64,000 nt of DNA, from positions 62,001 through 126,000 of the forward strand of contig JAQXDE010000066.1 in assembly GCA_029251525.1 (NCBI GenBank), read 5' to 3'. Positions within the stretch are counted from its first letter, which is position 1. The number at the start of each line of letters is the position of its first letter. The translations under genes were made by a program, and so were the position numbers. Positions 17,816 through 27,475 of the stretch are shown one piece after another. A model generated the notes under the pieces. It searched no databases, was not told the origin of the DNA, and was given only the letters and a program-made list of their open reading frames with translations. The stretch is from Saprospiraceae bacterium. Lineage in GTDB: Bacteria > Bacteroidota > Bacteroidia > Chitinophagales > Saprospiraceae.

Positions 17816-20800
17816 ATGAAAAAGTCTAACTTTTTTTTTCCAAGACCTTGTATTTTTTTTTTTCAAACATTAGGGTTTCTATTTTTGACTTGCTCCATGT
17901 TTGCACAAATAGAGGTATCAGGAGGTAATCAGAATCCTTGGACACCACAAAATTTAATTCAAAATGTATTTCTTGGTGATGGAGTAGAAGTTTTAGATAT
18001 CACTTATAATGGTGATGATGCTTCAGTAGGTTATTTTCAAAATGGATTAGCCGATGTTGGTTTGGAAAGAGGTATAGTTATGGCTTCGGGTTGGGCAATT
18101 GGGGCACTTGGACCAAATACCTCAGGAAACAACTCACAAGGTCCAGTAAATAGCAGCGCAACTTGCCCAGAATTGGCACAATTAACTACTTCCGGGTTGA
18201 ATGACGTAGCAACTTATTCGATTACATTCACCCCTGTAAATGATACTTTGAGATTTCGATATGTTTTTGCATCTGAAGAATATCCGGAATATGCTTGTTC
18301 TGGATTTAATGATGTATTTGGATTTTTTATTTCTGGACCTAACCCCAATGGAGGAGTTTATGCAACAGAAAATATTGCCTTAATACCTGATCCTGCTGAT
18401 CCTACTGGTTTTACCTTTACCAATAATCCTGTTACCATTAATAATGTGAATAACCAAGGTGTAAATCCTGGAGCTGGTTGTAATTTTGATTATGGAACTT
18501 ACTATAATGATAATACAGGAAGTGCGACTTTACAATATGATGGATATCTGGATGTTTTTACAGCACAAGCAGTTGTGATACCATGTGAAACTTATACTAT
18601 TAAACTAGCCGTGGCTGATGCTGGTGATGGAGCTTTTGATACTGCGGTATTTATGGAAGCAAAAAGTTTTGGTACAGGAAAATTAGAAGTGACTGCATCT
18701 GCTGTTAGTTTAGATGGAACTTTGGTGGAAGGATGTGCAAATGGAGAGCTTTGTTTTGAAATTCCAAATGAAGCAGAGTCAGATATATTGTTAGATTACA
18801 CCTTAATTGGTTCAGCAATAAATGGAGTTGATTATGAGGTAATTCCTCTAGATTTATTTATTGCTGCTGGAGATAGTGCTGTTTGTTTTCCCATTATTCC
18901 AATTGATGATGGAATAATGGAGGATATAGATTCGCTTGGTGTTGATGTTCAGATTGATCCATGTAATCGAGATACTTTTTGGATTTATATTAAAGATGCA
19001 GAATTGCCTGAGTTACAGTTACAAAATGATACGATGATCTGTAAAGGAGATTCAGTTTATATTGATGGAACATTGGATATTGTATTACCTGCTCCTCCTG
19101 CTTTCTCAAATACAATAACTTACCCTATAGCTCCAACAAATACACCTGTTTATTCAGATATTTTTGTATCTGGAGTTTTCCCAATTCAACTTCAAGAAGG
19201 AGTGATCAAGCAGGTTTGTATAGACAGTATTACTCATAAATGGGATGATGATTTAGATATATTTTTATTTTCTCCGGGAGGACAGTTTATTGAATTGTCT
19301 ACTGATAATGGTGCAAATGGAGATAATTACTTTGGAACTTGTTTTACTCCAACTTCGATGAATGCAATTAATGTAGGGCCAAATAATCAAGCACCTGCAT
19401 CAGATGCCCCATTTACAGGAACATATAGTCCCGAGGGTTTATTTCCAGATTTATGGGACGGTGAAAGTCCAACAAATGGTATATGGAGGTTATTTACTTT
19501 AGATGACTCGAATGGATTTGCGGGGGAATTAAATGGATGGTCAATCTGTTTTGAACCGCTTTATCAATTATCTTACAGTTGGTCGCCCGCTGACGGATTA
19601 AGTTGTTTGGATTGTCCTGATCCTTGGGCACAACCAGATACAACTACAACTTATACTTTAACTGTAACAGATACCTACGGTTGCTCAACCCAAGATTCTA
19701 TTACAATAGTAGTTAAAGATATACTACCAGCACCGATGGTAGATTGTGGTACGATTTCGGCTAACTCGATCACCTTCACATGGAATGATGTTGGAGGAGC
19801 AACAGGTGGTTATCAAGTGAATATAAATGGAACTGGATGGATTCCAGCAAATGGAGCATTATCTCATATTGTTACAGGATTAGCATTAAATCAGACTGTT
19901 TTAATTGAGGTACAAGGTATAGCAGATTGTAATGGAGAGATAGGTACTCAGACTTGTATGACTCCAGATTGCCCTGCTCCTGTTGGATTAATTACGGATG
20001 TAATTGATAATAATTGTTTTGGACAATCGCTTGGATCAGCTACTATCATAGGAAGTGGATCTAATCCACCATTCACTTATTCCTTTAATGGAACAATTGA
20101 TGCTGATGGTATTTTAACAAACCTACCTGCCGGTAATTATACTGTTTTAGTAATTGATGATGTGAACTGTTCAATCGGGGTTGATTTTACGATAGAAGAA
20201 CCTGATTCACTAACATCTGTAGATGCTGTAATTAATGATATAAGCTGTAATAGTTTGGAAGATGGAGAAGGTACAATTACGGTAGTTGGTGGAAATTATC
20301 CTTACAGTTATTTGTGGAGTACAGGTTCGACAGATTCGATAGCTACAGGTTTAGTTTTAGGTGAAAATTACGTAACGATTACAGATTTTAATGGTTGTCA
20401 GACGTTTGATACTTTAGATATTATTCAACCTGATGTTTTGACTGTTTCAATTACAGCAGATTCAATTAATTGTTATGCAGGTACAGATGGAAATGCAATG
20501 GCTTTTCCAGTAGGAGGAACACCTTTAATAAGTGGAGATTACACTTATTTATGGAGTGATATGCAAAATGATGCAGTTGCGAATAACTTAAGTGCTCAGA
20601 CTTATTCTGTTTTAGTTACTGATTTAAATGGATGTACAGCATTCGCGTCTATAACTATGGAAGAATATGATGAACTTGATTTGACATTAATTTCATCTAC
20701 CCTTGCTTCATGTAATGGGGTGCAAGATGGAACAGCAACAATTGAACCTACAGGAGGTGCAGGTGGGTACACCTATGCATGGCAAGTTTTAGGAAATCAA

Positions 20801-23353
20801 ACCACCCAAACCGCAGTAGGATTAATAGAAGGGACTTATACCGTAGTGGTTATGGATCAGTTGGGTTGCACTGATTCAACTACTGTTGATGTAGATTCTC
20901 CAAATCAGATTATAGCAGATTTTAATAGTCTTCCTGCACTTTGTTTTGATTCTGCAGACGGGCAAGTTGCTGTGATTGTATCAGGAGGGACACCGAATCC
21001 AAACTTAACAGAGGGATACACATTTGATTGGAGTTTAGCTGGTGGAAATGGAAGTTTACATAGTGAATTACCCTCAGGAATACATTTTGTGACTATTACA
21101 GATTTGAACAATTGCTTTGAGGTTTTAGAAGTAGAAGTATCAGCACCTGGAGAAATTCTTTTGTCTCTTTCAGCAAGTAATGTGAATTGTGGAAATGGAA
21201 ATGATGGCGATGCTACTGTGACAGTAACATCAGGTGGAATAGGTGGATTTAATTATCAGTGGAGTAGTGGAAATAATACAACTGATCCAATGGTAACAAA
21301 TTTGTCAGTCGGGATGGTTTATGTAACAGTAGAAGATTTAAATGGATGTTCGGTAGTAGATAGTATTTTATTGACTTCACCTGATGAGATAATTTTGGAT
21401 TCAGATTTTTTAGCAGTTGATTGTAATGAAAATAACACAGGAACTGCAACAGTTATACCATCCAATGGTGCGGGCGGATTTACATATTTATGGGATAGTA
21501 ATGCGAATAATCAAATAACGGCTACAGCAATTGATTTGACTGCTGGAATATTTTCTGTAACAGTAACTGACGCTAATTTATGTACGGAAACAATAGAAGT
21601 AGAAGTAACAGAGCCAACAGCTTTGACTACTTTGGTTTTTGGAAATGATGTACTTTGTTTTGGTGATGCAAATGGAAGTAGTACAGTAATACCAGAAGGT
21701 GGAATTTTAGATTATACTTTTTTATGGAGTGATGGAAGTAATCAAAATATAGCAACAGCTGATGGTTTAGTTGCTCAAACCCCATACTTTGTTACCGTAA
21801 CTGATGGGAATGGGTGTACTACTGTTGATTCAATTATTATTGGTTCACCAGATGAATTAACAATCTCGGTTATTGTAGATGATGTTGAATGTTATGAGGG
21901 AAGTAGTGGAAGTGCTACAGCAACAGTAGGAGGAGGGGCTGGTAATTACACTTATTTATGGAGTGATGGAAATACTCAATCCACTCCAACTGCTAACAAT
22001 TTAATAGCAAACAATTATATAGTAACCGTAACTGATGGGAATGGATGTACAATAGTTGAATCAGTTGAACTTATCCAACCGAATGAGCTAATAATTACAG
22101 AAAATCAAATTACAAATGTTGGGTGTAATGGAAACAACTCAGGAGCTATTGATGTAGATGTTATTGGTGGTACAGGTGCTTATGTTTACCAATGGAGTAA
22201 CAATTCAGCTTCACAAGATATATCGGGATTGGCTGTTGGGACTTATACATTGACGGTAACAGATACGAACTTTTGTCAAGCAGTAGCCATTTTTGGAGTG
22301 ATTGAACCTACTCAATTACAAATTTCATTTACTAATAATAGTATTGATTGTTACAATGGAAGTGAAGGGGAAATAGATGTTACCATCATAGGAGGTGTCT
22401 CTGGAACCTATGATATAAATTGGTCCGGTCCAAACGGATTTAGTTCAATGGAGGAGGACTTAAGTGGATTAGTTGGAGGAGAATATTCATTAACAGTAAT
22501 TGATCCAAATGGTTGTGAGGTTGTTCAAGCTATAACGGTTGATCAACCTGATTCACCTCTTTTAGCAGTAGCAGATTCGGACAATGTAATATGTTATGGA
22601 GGTTATGATGGTCAAGTTCATCTTTTTCCTGTAGGTGGAACTCCTCCATATACCTATAGTATAGATGGAATTAATTTTAATGGGTCACCGACACAAATCG
22701 GTTTATCAGCGGGAGAATATACCTTTGTAACCGTAATGGATGGCAATGGATGTACAACTCTTTTACCTCCAGTATGGATAGATGAACCTGCTGAAGTAGG
22801 AGTATTTTTAGGAAGTGATACAACCATTCTTTATGGTGAGGGACTTTGGCTAGTTCCAGAAATTTATAATACCTCAGGAAATCTACAATATAGTTGGACG
22901 CCTGATAGTAGTGAATATATTAGTTGTTTTGATTGCCGAGAACCGTACATTGACAGTTTAAGTAATCAAACTTCATTTCAATTAGTAGTGACAGATGAAA
23001 ATGGTTGTGAATCGTACGATGTTATTACTATTTTTGTAAAAAAGTTCCGCGAAGTGTTAGTGCCAACTGGTTTTTCTCCTAATGGTGATGGTAATCTGAA
23101 TGATTTATTATTAGTTCACGGAAGAGAAGGAACAATAATAAAAACTTTCCGAGTTTATGACCGTTGGGGTGAGTTAGTATTTGAAAGTAATGATTTCCCA
23201 ATTAACAGTTCAAATATTACAACTGATGGAGGCTGGGATGGAAGATTCGAAGGAAAGGAAATGAATCCAGGTGTTTTCGTTTGGTACATAGAGGCTGAAT
23301 TTGAGGATGGAGCTAAGGAAGTTTTTAAAGGACAAACGACCCTAATTAAATGA
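17816..23353 (+). CDS. giant T9SS-secreted surface protein with 12 SprB-type repeats
   Basis: A 1845-residue cell-surface protein. Order: N-terminal signal (about 1-31); a choice-of-anchor L-like domain (about 35-290, with YVFASEEYPEYACSGFNDVF and the Cys-rich AGCNFDYG); a beta-rich segment; a proprotein-convertase P-domain (about 434-590, KWDDDLDIFLFSPGG to GWSICFEP); an FN3-like segment (about 640-715); twelve SprB repeats of 75-80 residues (about 722-1660), each with C-x-G near the start, YxW/YLW, and TDxNGC; and a type B T9SS C-terminal sorting domain (about 1748-1845, VPTGFSPNGDGNLND, RWGELVFES). SprB-repeat proteins act as gliding adhesins in Flavobacterium; such a role here is inference. 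No other gliding gene is in the window. Confidence 0.93.
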   Translation: MKKSNFFFPRPCIFFFQTLGFLFLTCSMFAQIEVSGGNQNPWTPQNLIQNVFLGDGVEVLDITYNGDDASVGYFQNGLADVGLERGIVMASGWAIGALGPNTSGNNSQGPVNSSATCPELAQLTTSGLNDVATYSITFTPVNDTLRFRYVFASEEYPEYACSGFNDVFGFFISGPNPNGGVYATENIALIPDPADPTGFTFTNNPVTINNVNNQGVNPGAGCNFDYGTYYNDNTGSATLQYDGYLDVFTAQAVVIPCETYTIKLAVADAGDGAFDTAVFMEAKSFGTGKLEVTASAVSLDGTLVEGCANGELCFEIPNEAESDILLDYTLIGSAINGVDYEVIPLDLFIAAGDSAVCFPIIPIDDGIMEDIDSLGVDVQIDPCNRDTFWIYIKDAELPELQLQNDTMICKGDSVYIDGTLDIVLPAPPAFSNTITYPIAPTNTPVYSDIFVSGVFPIQLQEGVIKQVCIDSITHKWDDDLDIFLFSPGGQFIELSTDNGANGDNYFGTCFTPTSMNAINVGPNNQAPASDAPFTGTYSPEGLFPDLWDGESPTNGIWRLFTLDDSNGFAGELNGWSICFEPLYQLSYSWSPADGLSCLDCPDPWAQPDTTTTYTLTVTDTYGCSTQDSITIVVKDILPAPMVDCGTISANSITFTWNDVGGATGGYQVNINGTGWIPANGALSHIVTGLALNQTVLIEVQGIADCNGEIGTQTCMTPDCPAPVGLITDVIDNNCFGQSLGSATIIGSGSNPPFTYSFNGTIDADGILTNLPAGNYTVLVIDDVNCSIGVDFTIEEPDSLTSVDAVINDISCNSLEDGEGTITVVGGNYPYSYLWSTGSTDSIATGLVLGENYVTITDFNGCQTFDTLDIIQPDVLTVSITADSINCYAGTDGNAMAFPVGGTPLISGDYTYLWSDMQNDAVANNLSAQTYSVLVTDLNGCTAFASITMEEYDELDLTLISSTLASCNGVQDGTATIEPTGGAGGYTYAWQVLGNQTTQTAVGLIEGTYTVVVMDQLGCTDSTTVDVDSPNQIIADFNSLPALCFDSADGQVAVIVSGGTPNPNLTEGYTFDWSLAGGNGSLHSELPSGIHFVTITDLNNCFEVLEVEVSAPGEILLSLSASNVNCGNGNDGDATVTVTSGGIGGFNYQWSSGNNTTDPMVTNLSVGMVYVTVEDLNGCSVVDSILLTSPDEIILDSDFLAVDCNENNTGTATVIPSNGAGGFTYLWDSNANNQITATAIDLTAGIFSVTVTDANLCTETIEVEVTEPTALTTLVFGNDVLCFGDANGSSTVIPEGGILDYTFLWSDGSNQNIATADGLVAQTPYFVTVTDGNGCTTVDSIIIGSPDELTISVIVDDVECYEGSSGSATATVGGGAGNYTYLWSDGNTQSTPTANNLIANNYIVTVTDGNGCTIVESVELIQPNELIITENQITNVGCNGNNSGAIDVDVIGGTGAYVYQWSNNSASQDISGLAVGTYTLTVTDTNFCQAVAIFGVIEPTQLQISFTNNSIDCYNGSEGEIDVTIIGGVSGTYDINWSGPNGFSSMEEDLSGLVGGEYSLTVIDPNGCEVVQAITVDQPDSPLLAVADSDNVICYGGYDGQVHLFPVGGTPPYTYSIDGINFNGSPTQIGLSAGEYTFVTVMDGNGCTTLLPPVWIDEPAEVGVFLGSDTTILYGEGLWLVPEIYNTSGNLQYSWTPDSSEYISCFDCREPYIDSLSNQTSFQLVVTDENGCESYDVITIFVKKFREVLVPTGFSPNGDGNLNDLLLVHGREGTIIKTFRVYDRWGELVFESNDFPINSSNITTDGGWDGRFEGKEMNPGVFVWYIEAEFEDGAKEVFKGQTTLIK

Positions 23354-23361
23354 CCAACAGA

Positions 23362-23397
23362 AAAACTTCCATCGATAATCGATGGAAGTTTTTTTTA
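23362..23397. terminator. bidirectional terminator after adhesin gene
   Basis: AAAACTTCCATCGAT (23362-23376) pairs with ATCGATGGAAGTTTT (23377-23391) in a very tight hairpin, followed by a T-run; A-rich on the other side. Confidence 0.9.
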
Positions 23398-23502
23398 AAC
23401 TCTTGGTAAACAAAATTATCAACCCATTGATTAGTATGGTTGCTGTGTATTATATTTGATATGTCCCAGTTTATTAAATAGATGATTTTATTTTTGCGAT
23501 TA

Positions 23503-24240
23503 TTATTTTTTACATTCTCCTTCCTTCCAAGTTATCACGCCAGCCTTTTCTGCTTCACATTTATTGCCATAAGTTATTCCATCGCAACCACAAATTGGAT
23601 CCCAGTTTTCAGGACATCCTCTGTTTGGATTAACTTTATTTAAATCGATACAAGTAATACATTCTCCTGTTCTCCAGGATTTTACTCCTGCTTTATTAGC
23701 CTCACATTCATTACCATAAGTTTTCCCATCGCAACCACAAATTGGATTCCAATTTTCGGGGCAAGGTTGGTCAGGGTTGATTTTTCTTTTGTCGATGCAA
23801 TCCTCACATTTTCCTGGAACAAATTTTAATACACCAGCCATTTCAGCCATACATTCATTAGAATAAGTTTTCCCATTACAGGCACATACTGGAGCATAAA
23901 CTTGTACACAAGCAAATTCATTATTTATTCTCGTTTGGTCTACACATCCATCATTACATTTTCCATTTGTGAATTTGGTAACACCTTGTTTTTTTGCTTC
24001 GCAAGCATTAGAATAGGTTTTTCCATTACAACCGCAAACAGGTTTATATTCACGTGTACATGCTTGATTTGGATTAATCTTGTTTCTGTTAATGCATTCA
24101 TTTACTGATACATTATTGCTAGGTTTAACAACCGTTGGTGGATAAGGTGTGTTTGGAGTTTTTTTAGTAGCACAACTAAAAATAAATATCCCTGCAATAA
24201 TTAAAAACAGGAATGTTATTGTGCGTTGTTGGTTTTTCAT
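23503..24240 (-). CDS. lipoprotein with four Kazal-type inhibitor domains
   Basis: A 245-residue lipoprotein (lipobox IFIFSC, Cys23), a Pro/Thr/Asn-rich linker, then four consecutive Kazal-like domains of about 47 residues, starting near residues 49, 98, 146 and 195. Each has the pattern C-x12-C, PVCGCNGKTYSNACEA or a close variant, and a closing C. Domains 3 and 4 are very alike (PENWNPICGCDGKTYGNECE), suggesting recent duplication. Kazal domains are classical tight-binding inhibitors of serine proteases. The gene lies 88 bp downstream of, and on the same strand as, a subtilisin-like protease gene, so an inhibitor or protection role is a natural hypothesis. Confidence 0.9.
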   Translation of the reverse strand: MKNQQRTITFLFLIIAGIFIFSCATKKTPNTPYPPTVVKPSNNVSVNECINRNKINPNQACTREYKPVCGCNGKTYSNACEAKKQGVTKFTNGKCNDGCVDQTRINNEFACVQVYAPVCACNGKTYSNECMAEMAGVLKFVPGKCEDCIDKRKINPDQPCPENWNPICGCDGKTYGNECEANKAGVKSWRTGECITCIDLNKVNPNRGCPENWDPICGCDGITYGNKCEAEKAGVITWKEGECKK

Positions 24241-24328
24241 AAACTATTTTTTGTATAAAAATAAATATAATTCGGCTTTTGCAAACTGATCGAGATTATT
24301 CAGGTTTTACAAGGAATAAAACAATCAG

Positions 24329-27298
24329 CTATTTAACTATTTTCTTAACCATAAAATTATTATTTGTTTTTATTTTTAGGAAATAAATACCACTAGGTAG
24401 TTTTTCCAGGTCAGAAATTTCGATAGAATGTTTTCCTGGTTCTTTTTGTGCTACCGAATATTTAATTACTCGTCCATTGATTGTCACCAATTTTAACTCA
24501 ATAATAGTTTTTTCACTTAAGCTGAAAGTAACAAAAATGTTGTCGGAAAATGGGTTTGGGAGAATGTTTACTTTTGATATTTTTCCTTCAATGTCTTCAA
24601 TACTAACGTCACATTTCGTTTTAAATATGAAAATATCTGAAAAATCACTTAAAGTATTAGTATTACAAATCGTTTGAATTCTAAGTTCATAAGAACTACA
24701 TTTCTCTAAATTTGAAATTAAAGCTTCTAACGTAGCACTCTCTTTAGATTCCCAAGACATGTTTCCTTCTTTCCGATATTCAATCACAAATGATTCATAA
24801 CTAGTACTAGGCATATCCCATGTAATATTCAAACTATTTAAGCTAACATGAGTTGTATCGATTATGTTTGTAGCAGAGCAAGGAACACCACTACCTCCAA
24901 TTATATTGACGCAATAATCTTCAATTTCTCCAAAGTCAATATCATCGCAAGGCGGAGGATTGGAGATATTAGAGCCTCCCCATCGCATTAACACCCGCAT
25001 CCTAGTAGAACCTGAGATTGCATTTATTGGAATTGTTACATTGTTCGTTACAGTTGTACTGACATCATCTGAAGGGGCTAAGATAGTTTCTCCATCATCT
25101 TCGAAATCCCCATCTTGATTGTAATCTATCCATGCTCTAAAATATTCCAAAAAATTACTCCCCGCATATCCCGGTGAAACTGAGATTTCATAAGTTTCTC
25201 CTGCATTTATTTCCGTATCCACCGAATTAGTGAAATCACCATAACCTCCATTTGAAATAGTTGTATTATTTAAAGTATTAAATGTAACATTAGCGATCCA
25301 TTCTAAATTTGCGGCCCCACTATTGATTTCACAATAAGGTAAATCTTGACAGGCACCACAACCACTTGTTTGGAAAGTTAGGTTCTCACTAAAATTACTT
25401 ATACTTGTATCGCAATTTGACTGAACATTAACCATGTACTCTGTGCAATTTTCTAATTCAGAAAATGAAAGTTGACTTAGATTGGTATTAATACTTATGG
25501 GTTGAATATTTGGATCGGATGAAGTTAAAAAAATATTATAACCATTATTTGCTGCAAAAACATCAGACCAGTCTATTTGTGCAAAATTACTATTAACTGA
25601 AATTAGAGTCAAATCATCAGGAGCAACACAACAACCTTCCGTTAAAAAAAAATGACTATAAATATATCCACTTTGCTCATTGGCACAGACTGATTCTACT
25701 TGTACTTCGTACTCTGTACAACCTTTTAAATTATTTAGTGAAAAAGGACTTACTACATTGTTTAGATTAAACCAAATACCAGCGGGTAATTCTCGAAAGC
25801 GGATATTGGACGAAATGGTAGAATCAGCCTCTACCCAAGTTAAGGTACTCGAAATATCAATTGTATTTGAAGAAGAAAGTGAAGAGGGAGCAGGGCAAAT
25901 GCCGCAGCTGTCCATTAATATTTGGATGCTATTATTAACATTTAAACGGCCACCCGTAAGTGTAATACCCTCAAGGGAAAGATTAGGGTCAACGCCATTA
26001 AGAATATAGTTTTTTACCAACAAAGCAGCAGCAGGTGGATCATTCAATGCAAGTGCAGAAAGGTTACTGCAAGGGGCGGAATACAGTAAACCAATGGCTC
26101 CTGTAACATGAGGAGTTGCGGCTGAAGTTCCTGCAAATAAACCATAATTATTGTCAGGTTCAATAGCCCATGTCAATGCACCAGGAGCACCTAAATCGAT
26201 AGAAGTAGATCCGTAAGCAGCATCAGAATGTTTAAGGTCAGAGCTATTGGTGTTTGTTACACTTATTAAGAAGTCGCTGGTACATGTGGTTGGCATATCT
26301 CCATTAATCTCTACATTAAAATTATCATTGGCTGTTGCGCCACAATTTAAGATACCATATTGGCCAAGTGAATCATAGAATGCACACCACAAAGGATATT
26401 CACTTGCCATACCTTGGTCTACCCCCCAAGAAGCATTTGTAGCAACTACAAAGGCACCTTCTGCACCATTAGTTTCGTTATATTTTTTCCTATGACTGAG
26501 CGGGTAAGAGTAAGATGTCAGTACTTCATCTTCCATTCCACTTCCACCGATAACTATCATTGTTTTGATATTCCAATTTACTCCTGCTACTCCAATGGCA
26601 TTATTTCCTTTGGCTCCAATAATTCCTGTAACGGAAGTTCCATGATCATCATTATTATAAACATTATCTGTCATTGAAAAAGAATTCCAACCTCTTACAT
26701 CATCCGTGAAACCATTGTTGTCATCATCTATTCCATTATCTGCAATCTCGTTTTGATTAATCCAAATATTGCCTAATAAATCTTCATGGTCGTGATCAAT
26801 ACCTGCATCAATCACACAAATAACAATGGTATCACCATTAGAAGTTACACCTCCAGTTGCAATGTCCCAGGCTAGATCTGTATCAATGTCTGAATCAGAG
26901 AGAGCTCCATTGGTTCCATTGTTTAAGTGTTGCCATTGATTGGGAAACTCTGGATCGTTTGGGATAGTAGAACGTATGGTGATGAAATGATTAAATTGGG
27001 CATTTAAAACTGAAGGGTGTTTTTTGATTTTATTCAAAAAATCTAACTCGTTAATTTGAGCATAGTCAATTTGAAGAAGCCAAATATTCATCTCTGGAAC
27101 GACGGCTTTTTTGATTTTAAGGCGAGTAGGATTACTTTGAAAATTTTGAAATTCTTCAACAAAAGAATCTATGTTTTTATTTGTATTTATTTGAACTAGA
27201 ATATCTCCCAACTTGTGATCTAAAAGTTGAGAAAAAAGAGTTAAGGGAAAAGCGAAAAAAAGAATAATAATAATTTTCGCAAGCTTTGAGATGGTCAT
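24329..27298 (-). CDS. secreted subtilisin-like (S8) serine protease with T9SS tail
   Basis: A 989-residue exported protease. Signal peptide about 1-22; an inhibitor-like propeptide to about residue 110; an S8 catalytic domain with Asp164 (VIDAGIDHDHEDL), His219 (DDHGTSVTG) and Ser392 (AGTSAATPHVTG); then FN3-like modules (about 480-650), a GEVED-type domain containing DYNQDGDFEDDGE, another FN3 module, and a type A T9SS C-terminal sorting domain (about 905-989, VNILPNPFSDNIFV to VKKIVK). The protein is thus expected to be secreted across the outer membrane by the type IX system. Downstream on the same strand is the four-domain Kazal lipoprotein gene. Confidence 0.94.
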   Translation of the reverse strand: MTISKLAKIIIILFFAFPLTLFSQLLDHKLGDILVQINTNKNIDSFVEEFQNFQSNPTRLKIKKAVVPEMNIWLLQIDYAQINELDFLNKIKKHPSVLNAQFNHFITIRSTIPNDPEFPNQWQHLNNGTNGALSDSDIDTDLAWDIATGGVTSNGDTIVICVIDAGIDHDHEDLLGNIWINQNEIADNGIDDDNNGFTDDVRGWNSFSMTDNVYNNDDHGTSVTGIIGAKGNNAIGVAGVNWNIKTMIVIGGSGMEDEVLTSYSYPLSHRKKYNETNGAEGAFVVATNASWGVDQGMASEYPLWCAFYDSLGQYGILNCGATANDNFNVEINGDMPTTCTSDFLISVTNTNSSDLKHSDAAYGSTSIDLGAPGALTWAIEPDNNYGLFAGTSAATPHVTGAIGLLYSAPCSNLSALALNDPPAAALLVKNYILNGVDPNLSLEGITLTGGRLNVNNSIQILMDSCGICPAPSSLSSSNTIDISSTLTWVEADSTISSNIRFRELPAGIWFNLNNVVSPFSLNNLKGCTEYEVQVESVCANEQSGYIYSHFFLTEGCCVAPDDLTLISVNSNFAQIDWSDVFAANNGYNIFLTSSDPNIQPISINTNLSQLSFSELENCTEYMVNVQSNCDTSISNFSENLTFQTSGCGACQDLPYCEINSGAANLEWIANVTFNTLNNTTISNGGYGDFTNSVDTEINAGETYEISVSPGYAGSNFLEYFRAWIDYNQDGDFEDDGETILAPSDDVSTTVTNNVTIPINAISGSTRMRVLMRWGGSNISNPPPCDDIDFGEIEDYCVNIIGGSGVPCSATNIIDTTHVSLNSLNITWDMPSTSYESFVIEYRKEGNMSWESKESATLEALISNLEKCSSYELRIQTICNTNTLSDFSDIFIFKTKCDVSIEDIEGKISKVNILPNPFSDNIFVTFSLSEKTIIELKLVTINGRVIKYSVAQKEPGKHSIEISDLEKLPSGIYFLKIKTNNNFMVKKIVK

Positions 27299-27475
27299 GG
27301 TTTTAATTTTAATGCTTTGTCGGTTTTGCAGTTTAAATATAGTGAAAATATATTTCTTTTTTAATTAACGAAATACCCATAAATGTGTTCTTGAAGACTG
27401 TAAAAAATTTGAAAAATTTATTTTTAAAGGAAACCAAATCAACTATCTTTACATTCTAAATTCCAACTAATTAAG

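Noticed and set aside
20000-22800. Tandem repeats in the adhesin gene as a CRISPR or satellite array
   Set aside because: The repeats are 225-240 bp, in frame, and diverged at DNA level; they are protein repeats (SprB type).
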